Shown: positions 52,582 to 61,459, counted from the first letter of the stretch. The stretch is 64,000 nucleotides of DNA from BACL27 sp947488385 (GCA_964203655.1 CAXNMJ010000002.1:226005-290004), one strand, 5' to 3'. A program made the numbers and translations. Notes: generated by a model not told the origin, from the letters alone.

Positions 52582-53049
52582 TCACTGTGGTCGTGTCTCT
52601 AATACTTTGACTTTCAATTTGCCGTTTGGTGCATCGTAAACAACCATGTCGCCAGCCTTTGCACCAAGTAGTGCCGAGCCGAGGGGAGAAGTCGGGCTCA
52701 TCACAGGCGCGTCACTGGTTTCTTCGATGTGTCCGATCAAATAGCTTTCGGCCATCGAAGGATCATCGCCGTCATACAACACACTTACGATCATGCCGAT
52801 GCTGACGGTGCCATCTTTAGATGGTTCGATTATCTCAACATTTTCGAGGATTGATTCAAGTTGGCGAATGCGGCCTTCCATGTGACCGTGTTCGTCTTTT
52901 GCTGCGTGGTAGTCGCCGTTCTCTTTTAAGTCGCCGTGTTCGCGAGCACGCGCAATTTTCTCAGCCGCCACGATGCGACCGCGTGTCGTCAGGTCGGCAT
53001 GTTCGTCACGTAACCGTTCAAAGGTTTTGCGGGAGAGTTTGTGGATCAT
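52582..53049 (-). CDS. greA: Transcription elongation factor GreA
   Basis: Rescues backtracked RNA polymerase by stimulating transcript cleavage. N-terminal coiled coil (residues ~5-75) with the tip acidic motif in REHGDLKENGDYHAAKDE, followed by the FKBP-like C-terminal domain (SYLIGHIEE, SPLGSALLGAKAGD). 155 residues. ATG start with a GGGG stretch nearby and TAGCAT 10 nt upstream. Divergent from leuB. Confidence 0.95.
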   Translation of the reverse strand: MIHKLSRKTFERLRDEHADLTTRGRIVAAEKIARAREHGDLKENGDYHAAKDEHGHMEGRIRQLESILENVEIIEPSKDGTVSIGMIVSVLYDGDDPSMAESYLIGHIEETSDAPVMSPTSPLGSALLGAKAGDMVVYDAPNGKLKVKVLETRPQ

Positions 53050-53125
53050 TACCCCGAAAATGCTATCTAGATGGCGCCAAGTTGCTAGCCGTTAATGCCT
53101 CGTGTTTGCGCCGTACGATTGAGGC

Positions 53126-54166
53126 ATGGTTTCGCAAAAAACAAACAACAAGTCGGGTGACTCTGCGGGTAGTCATCGCGTCGCGGTGATCGGTGGTGAC
53201 GGCATTGGTCCAGAAGTTGTGGCCGAGGCGTTAAAAGTTGTTTCTGCTTCGGGTGTGAAACTCTCAACAACAAATTTTGACCTGGGTGGCGCGCGATATT
53301 TGCGAGACGGCGAAGTGCTGTCTGACTCGACTCTTGACGAATTGCGAAAGTTTGATGCGATTCTGCTTGGCGCAGTCGGCACACCGGGAGTTCCGCCGGG
53401 TGTTATCGAGCGCGGCTTGTTGCTCAAGATGCGCTTTGAGTTAGACCTATATATAAATCGTCGTCCGTTTTTGGGCACGGCACCTGGGCACGTAAAGCCG
53501 CATGACTTTGTTGTGATTCGCGAAAACACCGAAGGACCATACGTTGGCGAAGGCGGTGTGTTGCGTCGCGGAACTGAACACGAAGTTGCAACACAAGGCA
53601 GTGTGAATACGGCAAGAGGCGTCGAGCGATGCGTGCGTTACGCATTTGAACTTGCGCGAACTCGCAGTCGCAAACACTTGACACTGGTGCACAAGACAAA
53701 TGTTCTTACTTTTGCCGGCGACTTGTGGCAGCGCACGTTTGATCGTGTTGCTACCGAGTTCTCAGATGTCGCTACGGCATACAACCATGTTGATGCTGCG
53801 TGCATTTATTTCGTTCAAGACCCGCATCGCTATGACGTGATCGTCACCGACAATTTGTTCGGCGATATTCTCACCGACTTGGGTGGTGCAGTGTCTGGCG
53901 GCATTGGTGTTGCGTCGTCTGCAAACTTGAATCCGACTCGCAGCGGGCCTTCGATGTTCGAACCGGTGCATGGCTCGGCGCCAGATATTGCGGGCAAAGG
54001 TGTCGCTAATCCAGTTGCAGCGATTTTGTCGGCAGCGCACATGCTCGAGTTTCTTGGTGAGACCAATGGCGCACAAGCACTGCGAAGTGCCTGTGTTGAA
54101 CCTGTTTCGGGCTCAACGATTGCGGTCGGCGATGAAATCGCCCGACGTGTCAAAGCCAGTATTTAA
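53126..54166 (+). CDS. leuB: 3-isopropylmalate dehydrogenase
   Basis: NAD-dependent beta-decarboxylating dehydrogenase of the leucine pathway; it can also act on 3-methylmalate from the citramalate route. Seen: VIGGDGIGPEVVAEAL, RENTEGPYVGEGG, the catalytic Lys in VHKTNVL, VTDNLFGDILTDLGG and EPVHGSAPDIAGKG. 346 residues. ATG with TACGAT 6 nt upstream (leaderless). The following ilvE is 42 bp away with its own strong ribosome-binding site. Related isocitrate or tartrate dehydrogenases are less likely given the neighbours. Confidence 0.94.
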   Translation: MVSQKTNNKSGDSAGSHRVAVIGGDGIGPEVVAEALKVVSASGVKLSTTNFDLGGARYLRDGEVLSDSTLDELRKFDAILLGAVGTPGVPPGVIERGLLLKMRFELDLYINRRPFLGTAPGHVKPHDFVVIRENTEGPYVGEGGVLRRGTEHEVATQGSVNTARGVERCVRYAFELARTRSRKHLTLVHKTNVLTFAGDLWQRTFDRVATEFSDVATAYNHVDAACIYFVQDPHRYDVIVTDNLFGDILTDLGGAVSGGIGVASSANLNPTRSGPSMFEPVHGSAPDIAGKGVANPVAAILSAAHMLEFLGETNGAQALRSACVEPVSGSTIAVGDEIARRVKASI

Positions 54167-54208
54167 ATACTCGCTAGTAGCATTATTTAGAAGTCTTTAG
54201 GAGAAAAA

Positions 54209-55126
54209 ATGCCAATTACAACTACGCCAAAAATTTGGATGAATGGTTCGCTCGTCAATTGGGACGACGCCAAAGTGCATGTTTTGACTCACACTTTGCA
54301 TTACGGCACTGGCGTCTTCGAAGGTATTCGCGCCTATGAAACCAAAGACGGCCCGGCTGTCTTTCGCTTGACCGACCACATGAAGCGTCTGCACAACAGC
54401 GCAAAAATTGTTGGCATGGAATTGCCATATTCAGTCGAAGAACTTGTTGACGCAGTCAAGCAAACCGTGAAGTCGACGGGGTTGCCATCTTGTTACATTC
54501 GGCCACTTGCTTATTACGGCTATGGCGAAATGGGTCTCAATACGTTGCCGTGCAAAGTCGACGTGGCGATCGCATGTTGGCCATGGGGTGCGTACCTTGG
54601 CGACGATGCAGTGCAAAAAGGTGTGCGCATGAAGATCTCTTCATGGACACGTCACGACCACAACACGATGCCACCCGCAGCAAAAACAGTTGGTAACTAC
54701 GTCAACTCGTCACTTGCAAAAGTAGAAGCACTTAAAGCGGGTTACGACGAGGCGATCATGCTTTCACCAAATGGTTTGGTTGCCGAGTGCACGGGCGAAA
54801 ATATTTTTTGTGTGCGCAACGGCGTGATTATGACGCCACCGCTTTCTGCAGGCGCCCTTGAAGGCATCACTCAGTCGAGCGTCACAAAAATCGCTCGTGA
54901 CTTGGGTTTTGAAATTCGTGTCGAGAATATCGCTCGAAGCGATCTCTATATTGCCGACGAAATTTTCGTTTGCGGAACCGCGGCTGAAGTTGGCTCTGTC
55001 AATTCGGTCGATGAGCGCACCATCCCATGTCCTGGTCCGATGACAAAAGCAATTGCTGCAACATATGCAAAAGCAGTGCGAGGACAAGACGATCGTTACA
55101 AGCAATGGTGTGAGTTAGCCAAATAA
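54209..55126 (+). CDS. ilvE: Branched-chain amino-acid aminotransferase
   Basis: PLP aminotransferase (fold IV) for the last step of leucine, isoleucine and valine synthesis. Seen: GTGVFEGIRAY, the PLP Lys in YVNSSLAKVEALKAGYDEA, GLVAECTGENIF and ALEGITQSSV. 305 residues, the E. coli IlvE-like length, not the 360-residue mycobacterial type. TTTAGGAGA lies 6 nt before the ATG, one of the few strong Shine-Dalgarno sites here. cimA follows after 3 bp. Confidence 0.95.
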   Translation: MPITTTPKIWMNGSLVNWDDAKVHVLTHTLHYGTGVFEGIRAYETKDGPAVFRLTDHMKRLHNSAKIVGMELPYSVEELVDAVKQTVKSTGLPSCYIRPLAYYGYGEMGLNTLPCKVDVAIACWPWGAYLGDDAVQKGVRMKISSWTRHDHNTMPPAAKTVGNYVNSSLAKVEALKAGYDEAIMLSPNGLVAECTGENIFCVRNGVIMTPPLSAGALEGITQSSVTKIARDLGFEIRVENIARSDLYIADEIFVCGTAAEVGSVNSVDERTIPCPGPMTKAIAATYAKAVRGQDDRYKQWCELAK

Positions 55127-55129
55127 CTT

Positions 55130-56710
55130 ATGTCTGATGCACGCGAACTTGTCGAGGTTTTCGATACAACCTTGCGCGACGGCATGCAAGTCGAAGGTGT
55201 TTCGGCGAGTGTTCAAGACAAGCTTCGAATCGCCGAGCAACTTGATTTTCTCGGTGTTCACTACATTGAGGGCGGCTGGCCCGGTGCGAACCCAAAAGAT
55301 ATCGAGTTCTTTTCTCGTGCCCGAACTGAGCTAAAACTTAAGACTTCGACGCTTGTCGCATTTGGTTCAACTCGTCGTCCATTAGGCAAAGTTGACGACG
55401 ACGCAACACTGCGCAATCTGATTGAAGCCGAGACGAAGGCAGTTTGCATCGTTGCCAAGTGTTCGGCGTATCACGTAGAGCAGGCATTGCAGACAACGCT
55501 TGATGAGGGCGTGGCAATGGTCAGTGACTCGGTCAAATACCTTGTGGCTAACGAGCGACGTGTGCTCGTCGACATGGAGCACTTCTTCGATGGCTACAAG
55601 CACAACGCAGAATATTCACTGCGCGTGCTTGAAGCGGCCGTAATCAACGGCGCGACACATCTCGTTCTCTGCGACACAAATGGCGGATCATTGCCGAGCG
55701 AAGTTGAAAAGATTGTCGCTGATGTTCGTCGCCACATGGGTAACGATGTCGTGATCGGCATTCACTGTCATGACGACACAGGTTGCGCTGTTGCTAACTC
55801 ACTTGCAGCCGTGGCCAGTGGTGCACGTCATGTGCAAGGCACGCTAAATGGTTTGGGCGAGCGCACAGGTAACACAAACTTGACGACGGTCATTCCGAAC
55901 TTGCAATTAAAACTTGGCTACAAGTGTTTGCCAGAAGGTCATCTTGAGCGTCTCACGCAGGTCAGCAACCACGTTGCCGAAGTTTTGAATCGTCCGATGA
56001 ATCCGCAAGCACCATATGTCGGCGTCTCTGCGTTTGCGCACAAAGCAGGCTTGCATGTCTCAGCGATTGCTCGTGCAAAAGACGCCTACGAACATGTTTC
56101 GCCAGAACTCGTTGGCAACGGCACACGCTTTTTGGTTTCAGAGATGGCCGGTCGCGCAACGATCACGATGAAGGCCCAAGAACTTGGCATCGATTTAGAC
56201 GGCCAGGCAATCGGTCAAGTAATTGACGATCTCAAGCGTCTCGAGTTTGAGGGCTATCACTTCGAAGCCGCCGATGCATCTCTCGAGTTGCTGATGCGTC
56301 GCGCCGCTGGTTGGAGTCAATCATTTTTCAAAGTCGAGTCGATGCGCGTGATCACCGATGAAGCCGCCTCTGGAGTATTCACCACAGAGGCCACAGTCAA
56401 AGTTTGGGTTGGAGAATCGCGAAACGTTTGCACATCTGAAGGCAATGGCCCCGTTAATGCAATTGATACTGCTTTGCGCGAAGCGTTGCGCGCGAGTTAT
56501 CCGCAACTAGAGCGTGTGCACTTGACCGACTATAAAGTTCGAATTCTTGACTCAGGTTCAGCAACTGGCGCGGTGACTCGCGTTTTGATTGACGCCACCG
56601 ATGGCGAGCGAACATGGACAACAATCGGTGTTTCGGCGAACATAATTGAAGCCTCATGGCGCGCACTCGAAGAGTCGCTCGTGTTCGGTCTTTTGCATTT
56701 GCAATCTTGA
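55130..56710 (+). CDS. cimA: (R)-citramalate synthase
   Basis: Condenses acetyl-CoA with pyruvate to citramalate, opening the threonine-independent route to 2-oxobutyrate and isoleucine. Seen: FDTTLRDGMQVEG near residue 10, GGWPGANPKDIEFF (a CimA feature; isopropylmalate synthases differ here), HCHDDTGCAVANSL, GLGERTGNTNL, and a C-terminal LeuA-like regulatory domain (GNGPVNAIDTALREAL). 526 residues. Adjacent to leuB and ilvE, with leuCD nearby, so the full route is encoded locally. Confidence 0.93.
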   Translation: MSDARELVEVFDTTLRDGMQVEGVSASVQDKLRIAEQLDFLGVHYIEGGWPGANPKDIEFFSRARTELKLKTSTLVAFGSTRRPLGKVDDDATLRNLIEAETKAVCIVAKCSAYHVEQALQTTLDEGVAMVSDSVKYLVANERRVLVDMEHFFDGYKHNAEYSLRVLEAAVINGATHLVLCDTNGGSLPSEVEKIVADVRRHMGNDVVIGIHCHDDTGCAVANSLAAVASGARHVQGTLNGLGERTGNTNLTTVIPNLQLKLGYKCLPEGHLERLTQVSNHVAEVLNRPMNPQAPYVGVSAFAHKAGLHVSAIARAKDAYEHVSPELVGNGTRFLVSEMAGRATITMKAQELGIDLDGQAIGQVIDDLKRLEFEGYHFEAADASLELLMRRAAGWSQSFFKVESMRVITDEAASGVFTTEATVKVWVGESRNVCTSEGNGPVNAIDTALREALRASYPQLERVHLTDYKVRILDSGSATGAVTRVLIDATDGERTWTTIGVSANIIEASWRALEESLVFGLLHLQS

Positions 56711-56742
56711 TTTCGCGATAAATGTTCTAGGCTGGTCGCGTT

Positions 56743-57267
56743 ATGGCAGCACCAAAGTTCACGCCGATTGATCCGACGGATCGTCCAAGAAGCTATTCAT
56801 CGCCAGATCACATTCCCTCTCCGTGGCGCAACGATCGCCCGGCTGCAATCAAGACACGTCAGCCGACAGGGTTGAAACTTGGTCATCAAGGACCAGACCA
56901 GGGTTATGCATTGAAACTTGCCGAAGGTCTGCGTGACTCAATCGTCTTACAACAAGGCGAGTCAGCAGATGATGCGATTCGCGGCGTGCTCGCAATCGCA
57001 CTGCGTCGTGCATCTCGATTTGGTCGCGCCCCAGTGATTCATGATTTGACAATTGCATTTGGCATCTGGGGGTGGATGTTGCTTGACCCACCAGCAGATC
57101 TGGTCGCGCGACGCAAAACACTTTTTACTGGTTTGGGTGACGCCGCTCATCACTATTCAGAGTTGCGCGAACTTGTAGACATGGTGCCTGAGAGCACGAT
57201 GTTGATGACCCCAGAACAAGTTCGCACAGGTATGCCCGGTAGTTGGCGTGCATTGACTGGCGCTTAA
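56743..57267 (+). CDS. Uncharacterised conserved-looking protein
   Basis: 174 residues. A basic, Pro-rich N-terminus (residues 1-45) precedes a helical domain (YALKLAEGLRDSIVLQQGES, ADDAIRGVLAIALRRASRFG, APVIHDLTIAFGIWGWML) and a C-terminal region with LRELVDMVPESTML. No signal peptide; one moderately hydrophobic helix that is probably buried rather than membrane-spanning. Family not recognised. ATG with TAGGCT 9 nt upstream. It lies 12 bp before the convergent DUF2237 gene. Confidence 0.72.
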   Translation: MAAPKFTPIDPTDRPRSYSSPDHIPSPWRNDRPAAIKTRQPTGLKLGHQGPDQGYALKLAEGLRDSIVLQQGESADDAIRGVLAIALRRASRFGRAPVIHDLTIAFGIWGWMLLDPPADLVARRKTLFTGLGDAAHHYSELRELVDMVPESTMLMTPEQVRTGMPGSWRALTGA

Positions 57268-57278
57268 GCGCCTAATTT

Positions 57279-57653
57279 TCAGTCGTCGATCGCGTGTTTT
57301 TGTAAGTCTTTAAGCGACACGAATTCAAGTGTCAAAGTGTGCGTTGAGCGCAATTTAACTTTTGGCGCCTTGCCAGCTTCGAAGGCTTCTTGCCACCGTT
57401 GCGCACAGAGGCACCATTGGTCACCAGGCTTGAGACCCGAAAAACCATATTGAGGCATTGGTGTCGAAAGATCGTTGCCGACTGATTTTGAGTATTCAAG
57501 AAACTCAGCAGTCATCACCGCGCAGACGGTGTGAATGCCCGTGTCGTCGCCACCAGTTTCGCAACATCCTGTTCGGTAGTAGCCCGTGATTGGATCAAAA
57601 CTGCAAGGTTCAATCGGCTCACCGAAAACATTTGTCTGTTGGCCGATTGTCAT
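57279..57653 (-). CDS. DUF2237 family protein
   Basis: 124 residues with the family's cysteine-rich pattern: NVFGEPIEPCSFDPITGYYR, GCCETGGDDTGIHTVCAVMT, NDLSTPMPQYGFSGLKPGD and WCLCAQRWQEAFEAG. The conserved cysteines suggest metal or redox chemistry, but no function is established. It begins 13 bp after the VIT-family gene on the same strand. Confidence 0.9.
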   Translation of the reverse strand: MTIGQQTNVFGEPIEPCSFDPITGYYRTGCCETGGDDTGIHTVCAVMTAEFLEYSKSVGNDLSTPMPQYGFSGLKPGDQWCLCAQRWQEAFEAGKAPKVKLRSTHTLTLEFVSLKDLQKHAIDD

Positions 57654-57666
57654 GAGGTCAAACTCT

Positions 57667-58386
57667 TTAGTTGATTGTTACGCCGACGAGTCGACCAATT
57701 ATGTAGGTAACGCCAACTGCCAAGAGCATGATTGCAACTTGACGAGCCGCGCTCGAAATTTTTGAACGTTCAGCTTGTTGGCCGATCACGTATCCGGCGA
57801 TTGATGCAGCGATTATTGCGACAATCACTGACGAATATTTTGCTGCGCTTCCGCTGCCAAATATCCAAGGTAGAACTGGCAACATCGCGCCGGCTAAAAA
57901 CGTGATCAGTGAGATGAGTCCGATTTGAAACGGGTTCGGCAAGTTGCCAGCGTCAAGACCGAATTCTTCTCGCGCATGCACGATGACGGCACGTTCGGGG
58001 TCGCGCATAACTTCTCGTGCCGACGCAGCAGCCTGTTCACGCGACATTCCGTGTTGGCGATACATCGCTGCGAGTTCAGAAGTCTCGGCTTCAGGGTGAA
58101 TTTTGAGTTCGCGAAGTTCAAGTGCCATCTCGCGCTCGACGAGTTCGTTTTGAGCGCTAATTGAAACCCATTCACCAGCGGCCATGCTGGCTGCACCGGC
58201 GACGGCCGCTGCGATACCAGCAAGGCGAACCACACTTGCGTCAACACCACCGGCAGCAAAACCAATAATCAAAGAAACGTTAGAAACTAAACCGTCACTG
58301 AAACCGAAAACACCGGCACGTGCCGATCCACCTGCGAGTGCTCGGTGATCTGGGTGACCTTCGTGTTCTAAAGATTTCTTTGCCAT
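57667..58386 (-). CDS. VIT1/CCC1 family membrane protein
   Basis: Vacuolar-iron-transporter-like protein for Fe(II)/Mn(II). Seen: GVFGFSDGLVSNVSLIIGFA in the first helix, the second helix with AGAASMAAGEWVSISAQNE, and a central cytoplasmic Glu-rich helical insert (EREMALELRELKIHPEAETS ... SREQAAASAREVM) that in relatives binds metal. Three more membrane helices follow. 239 residues. ATG at 58386 has TATCGT 7 nt upstream (leaderless). Divergent from gltX. Confidence 0.88.
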   Translation of the reverse strand: MAKKSLEHEGHPDHRALAGGSARAGVFGFSDGLVSNVSLIIGFAAGGVDASVVRLAGIAAAVAGAASMAAGEWVSISAQNELVEREMALELRELKIHPEAETSELAAMYRQHGMSREQAAASAREVMRDPERAVIVHAREEFGLDAGNLPNPFQIGLISLITFLAGAMLPVLPWIFGSGSAAKYSSVIVAIIAASIAGYVIGQQAERSKISSAARQVAIMLLAVGVTYIIGRLVGVTIN

Positions 58387-58444
58387 GCATTCAACGATAG
58401 TTGTGTCTCGGTCAACTACGCCCACCGAGATAGCCTTAAGACGA

Positions 58445-59854
58445 ATGGCACAGTCACCGCGATATCGATTTGCGCCATCACCTACGGGCTATTTTCACGT
58501 CGGTGGCGCACGAACTGCGCTTTACAACTGGATTCTTGCGCTACAGACCAATGGTGTGTTCGTTTTGCGCGTTGAAGACACAGACGATTCAAGAAATAAT
58601 CCGCAGTGGACGCAGGGCATTCTTGACGCACTCGCATGGCTGGGCATCGACGGTCATGATTCACACTTTGAAGGCCCATATTTTCAGTCGGCAAATGCGG
58701 CTTTGCACGTCGCGGCAGCAGAAAAACTCTTCGAACAGGGCAAGGCTTATTACTGCGATTTGTCGACCGAAGATATTCAGAAGCGGGCAAAGGAAACTGG
58801 CAAACAGGGCTACGACGGCTATTCGCGCGATCGTGGTCTTGGACCTGGGGCTGGTCACGTGTTGCGATTTCGTGTGCCAGAGGGTTCGACGATTGTCGAA
58901 GACCAAGTTCGAGGCAAAGTTGAATTTGATAACGCAACGATCGAAGACTTTGTTTTGTTGCGCAGCAATGGTTCGCCAGTTTTCTTGATCGCAAACGTAG
59001 TTGACGATATAAATCAGGCGATCACGCACGTTGTTCGCGCAGAAGAGCACCTTCCAAATGCACCAAAACAACAGATGATTTGGCAGGCTCTAGGTGTCAC
59101 GCCACCGAGTTGGGCCCACGTGCCAGTTTTGGTCAACGAACAGCGCAAGAAACTTTCAAAACGTCGTGACAAAGTGGCTGTCGAGCAATATCGCGAAGAG
59201 GGTGTACTTGCCGACGCGATGAAAAACTATTTGATGACATTGGGTTGGGCGCCGACGGGCGACACAGAGATAGTGCCATTTGAAAAAATAGTTGCCGAGT
59301 TTTCACTCAGCAGCGTGAATCATTCGCCAGCATTTTTTGACATTGTAAAGTTGCAGTCGTTTAATGCCGATTACATTCGCGCGATGTCGTTGGGTGACTT
59401 CATTGCGGCATGTGAACCGTGGCTTCTTGGCGAGAAGGCGCCGTGGTCTGCCGCAAATTACGATGCCAAAGTCTTCGCCGAAATTGCGCCATTAATTCAG
59501 ACTCGCGTGCAACTACTGCAAGAAGTGCCGAGCATGGTTGATTTCTTGTTTTGTGATTTGCCGACAATTGATGATGCTGCCTTTACTAAAGCGTTCGCAC
59601 CAGAGTGGGCGAGCGCAACATTGATCGAAATTCGCGATGCTTTCAAGACATGCGAGTTCACACCTGATGCACTCAAAGCAGTTGTTGAGGCAGTTGGCGA
59701 GAAGCACACGCTGAAACTCGGCAAGTTGCAAGCGCCTTTGCGGGTTGCCGTAACTGGGCGCAGTGTTGGTCCGCCATTGTTCGAACCGATTGCGATGTTG
59801 GGTCGAGACGCAACACTCAAGCGAATTGATGTCGCGCTCGCCAAAAAGGTTTGA
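58445..59854 (+). CDS. gltX: Glutamyl-tRNA synthetase
   Basis: Class I synthetase that charges tRNA-Glu and, in organisms without GlnRS, also tRNA-Gln for later amidation. Seen: HIGH region RFAPSPTGYFHVGGARTAL, TDDSRNNPQW, and the KMSKS variant KKLSKRRDKVAVE. 469 residues from ATG 58445, which has TAGCCT 8 nt upstream (leaderless). A tRNA-Gln gene lies 0.7 kb downstream. Confidence 0.96.
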   Translation: MAQSPRYRFAPSPTGYFHVGGARTALYNWILALQTNGVFVLRVEDTDDSRNNPQWTQGILDALAWLGIDGHDSHFEGPYFQSANAALHVAAAEKLFEQGKAYYCDLSTEDIQKRAKETGKQGYDGYSRDRGLGPGAGHVLRFRVPEGSTIVEDQVRGKVEFDNATIEDFVLLRSNGSPVFLIANVVDDINQAITHVVRAEEHLPNAPKQQMIWQALGVTPPSWAHVPVLVNEQRKKLSKRRDKVAVEQYREEGVLADAMKNYLMTLGWAPTGDTEIVPFEKIVAEFSLSSVNHSPAFFDIVKLQSFNADYIRAMSLGDFIAACEPWLLGEKAPWSAANYDAKVFAEIAPLIQTRVQLLQEVPSMVDFLFCDLPTIDDAAFTKAFAPEWASATLIEIRDAFKTCEFTPDALKAVVEAVGEKHTLKLGKLQAPLRVAVTGRSVGPPLFEPIAMLGRDATLKRIDVALAKKV

Positions 59855-59868
59855 GCGAGTTTTAATCA

Positions 59869-60485
59869 ATGAAGTTGCGACGAGTTCTTCAGTCGCTTGG
59901 TGTAACTGTTTTAATCGCGGCGGTTTACTTTTTGGTCTCGTTGTTGCAAGTGTGGAACACGGGTCGTAGTGCCGATCGCCAACCAGTTGGCGCAATTGTT
60001 GTGCTGGGCGCTGCTCAATATGACGGTCGACCATCGCCACAACTGCAGGCTCGCCTCGACCACGCGCTCGAATTATGGAACCTCAACTTGGCTTCGTACA
60101 TCGTGGTCACCGGTGGCAAGCAAGAAGGCGATCGATTTACTGAGGCCGAGACGCGTCGCGCAAATTTTTAGAGTCAAACGGCGTGGCTAGCGACCTGATT
60201 TTTGAAGAAAATTCTGGCACGACGACTTATGCATCGTTGTTTGCTGTTTCGCAAGTTGCGTCAGAGATCTCAAAATTGCTCGCGTGTTGATTGTTAGCGA
60301 TCCGTTTCATCTGTCTGCGTGCAAAATTAATTGCCAAAGAAGTGGGTCTCGACGCGACTTCATCATCGACGCAGTCGAGCGTGATTCGGGGCGGCGATGC
60401 ATTCAGGCGCAATCTGCAAGAGGCTGTGGGTGTCGCCGTTGGTCGCATAGTTGGTTTTCAACGCGTTGATTCGTGGACTAATTAA
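59869..60485 (+). pseudogene. YdcF/DUF218 family membrane-anchored protein, frameshifted
   Basis: Starts with a membrane helix (VTVLIAAVYFLVSLLQVW) and the DUF218 core PVGAIVVLGAAQYDGRPSPQ, ...VVTGGKQEGDRFTEAE. The family then continues across at least three frame changes: near 60165 (a four-A run read as three), near 60275 (a five-A run read as four), and near 60320. The pieces KFLESNGVASDLIFEE, RVLIVSDPFHL and IAKEVGLDATSSSTQ still match the family in the right order. Because every motif survives, sequencing indels in homopolymers are likelier than decay. A complete protein would be about 205 residues. Function of the family in envelope glycans is only suggested. Confidence 0.7.
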
Positions 60486-60518
60486 TTAGATAATTGCGAT
60501 ATCGTAAAACCGTCACTC

Positions 60519-60590
60519 TGGGGAGTGGTGTAACTGGCAACACAGCAGATTCTGGTTCTGTTATTCAGGGTTCGATTCCTTGCTCCCCAA
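60519..60590 (+). tRNA. tRNA-Gln (anticodon CTG)
   Basis: 72 nt, cloverleaf found by hand. Acceptor TGGGGAG/CTCCCCA, D-stem GTGT/ACAC, anticodon stem GCAGA/TCTGT with loop TTCTGGT (anticodon CTG), T-arm CAGGG-TTCGATT-CCTTG, discriminator A. The first pair is U-A, the usual identity feature of tRNA-Gln. CCA is not encoded. Position 37 is G, which is uncommon for tRNA-Gln. Confidence 0.93.
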
Positions 60591-60613
60591 CTTCGCAGAT
60601 TATCAGCGCGATA

Positions 60614-60711
60614 GCGCTGAACTTGCTTTGTTGCTCGGCTACGCCTCGCAACGCCGCAGCGCGAAGCGCTGAACCTCGCTTTGTTGCTCGGCTACGCCTC
60701 GCAACGTCGCA
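60614..60711. repeat. 45-bp direct repeat, two copies, with internal dyad
   Basis: Copies at 60614-60658 and 60666-60711, nearly identical, each beginning GCGCTGAAC and containing TTGCTCGGCTACGCCTCGCA. That inner part can fold (TTGC/GCAA plus GGC/GCC). They lie between tRNA-Gln and the end of tetR and no gene is seen. It looks like a REP-type intergenic element or a duplicated processing/termination site. Confidence 0.65.
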
Positions 60712-60732
60712 ACTTCGCGCTGCTTTGCTTGG

Positions 60733-61434
60733 TTACTTGGTTGTTCGGTTGCGTCGCGGCTTTTTGGTTGGCTTGGGTTCGTCAATACCCAACAGTCTGC
60801 AAACTGCTCGCTTGGCAATGAAATCCCAATCATCGCATTCTGGGTGAGTGCCATCGAGGTCAATTAAAACTCTTCCGTTAAGCGTGCCAACTAGCCACGA
60901 ATAAAACATCTGTGGATTGAAGTCATCGTCGATCCATTTTTTTGCTTGGGCATATCGAATTGGTTCAGCAGAGACCTTATTAATGTTGTCGTGCATGCCG
61001 GCAATTTCTCTGGCCAAAAGTCGGTCTGATTGTGCGTTTCCTAAAACATTGGCTCGCGTAGATCGAATTGGTTTGCGCTTTTCAGAGTAAATTACATCTA
61101 AAATTTGGTGCACAAGTTTTGTGAAATCGGTTTTGCTCTTGCACAAATACACAGCCTCGGCGAAGTCTTGTTGCAAAGCTTGGAGTGGCAGTCGGTAACG
61201 GCTGGCCTGTGCCGCTCGAATCAGCCCGAGTCGGTCGCCGAAGAAGTTGTAGACCGACGGGGCAGTCGTGTTGGTTGCCTTGCATATATCTCGAATTCGC
61301 ACCCCCGATTCACCCTCTTTTTCGATGACTCGCATTGTCGCCTTTATCAAGCGTTCACGGGTGTTTCTGGGGTCTGTCACAGATGCCAATCTAACTGCTT
61401 TGCCGTCATCAAGAATTCGTGCAATTTGTAACAT
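60733..61434 (-). CDS. TetR family transcriptional regulator
   Basis: 233 residues. N-terminal TetR helix-turn-helix: TRERLIKATMRVIEKEGESG, then VRIRDICKATNTTAPSVYNF with the recognition helix, FFGDRLGLIRAA. The C-terminal ligand domain is unremarkable, and the tail is basic (KPTKKPRRNRTTK). A dyad lies just upstream, between this gene and a divergent 43-codon membrane peptide gene, so it likely controls itself and that gene. The exact start among M1 and later in-frame codons is not certain. Ligand unknown. Confidence 0.87.
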   Translation of the reverse strand: MLQIARILDDGKAVRLASVTDPRNTRERLIKATMRVIEKEGESGVRIRDICKATNTTAPSVYNFFGDRLGLIRAAQASRYRLPLQALQQDFAEAVYLCKSKTDFTKLVHQILDVIYSEKRKPIRSTRANVLGNAQSDRLLAREIAGMHDNINKVSAEPIRYAQAKKWIDDDFNPQMFYSWLVGTLNGRVLIDLDGTHPECDDWDFIAKRAVCRLLGIDEPKPTKKPRRNRTTK

Positions 61435-61444
61435 TGTTAGATAC

Positions 61445-61459
61445 AGTCAGTAATTGACT
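61445..61459. promoter_or_regulatory. Candidate TetR operator
   Basis: AGTCA-GTAAT-TGACT, a perfect 5-bp dyad with a 5-bp spacer, in the 54-bp gap between tetR and the divergent small membrane gene. The size and place fit a TetR-family operator. It is inferred, not proven. Confidence 0.45.

Noticed and set aside
59869..60485. ydcF as a genuinely decaying pseudogene
   Set aside because: Motifs are intact and ordered across the breaks, and two breaks sit at A runs one base short, which fits sequencing error better. It is typed as a pseudogene only because the given sequence is broken.
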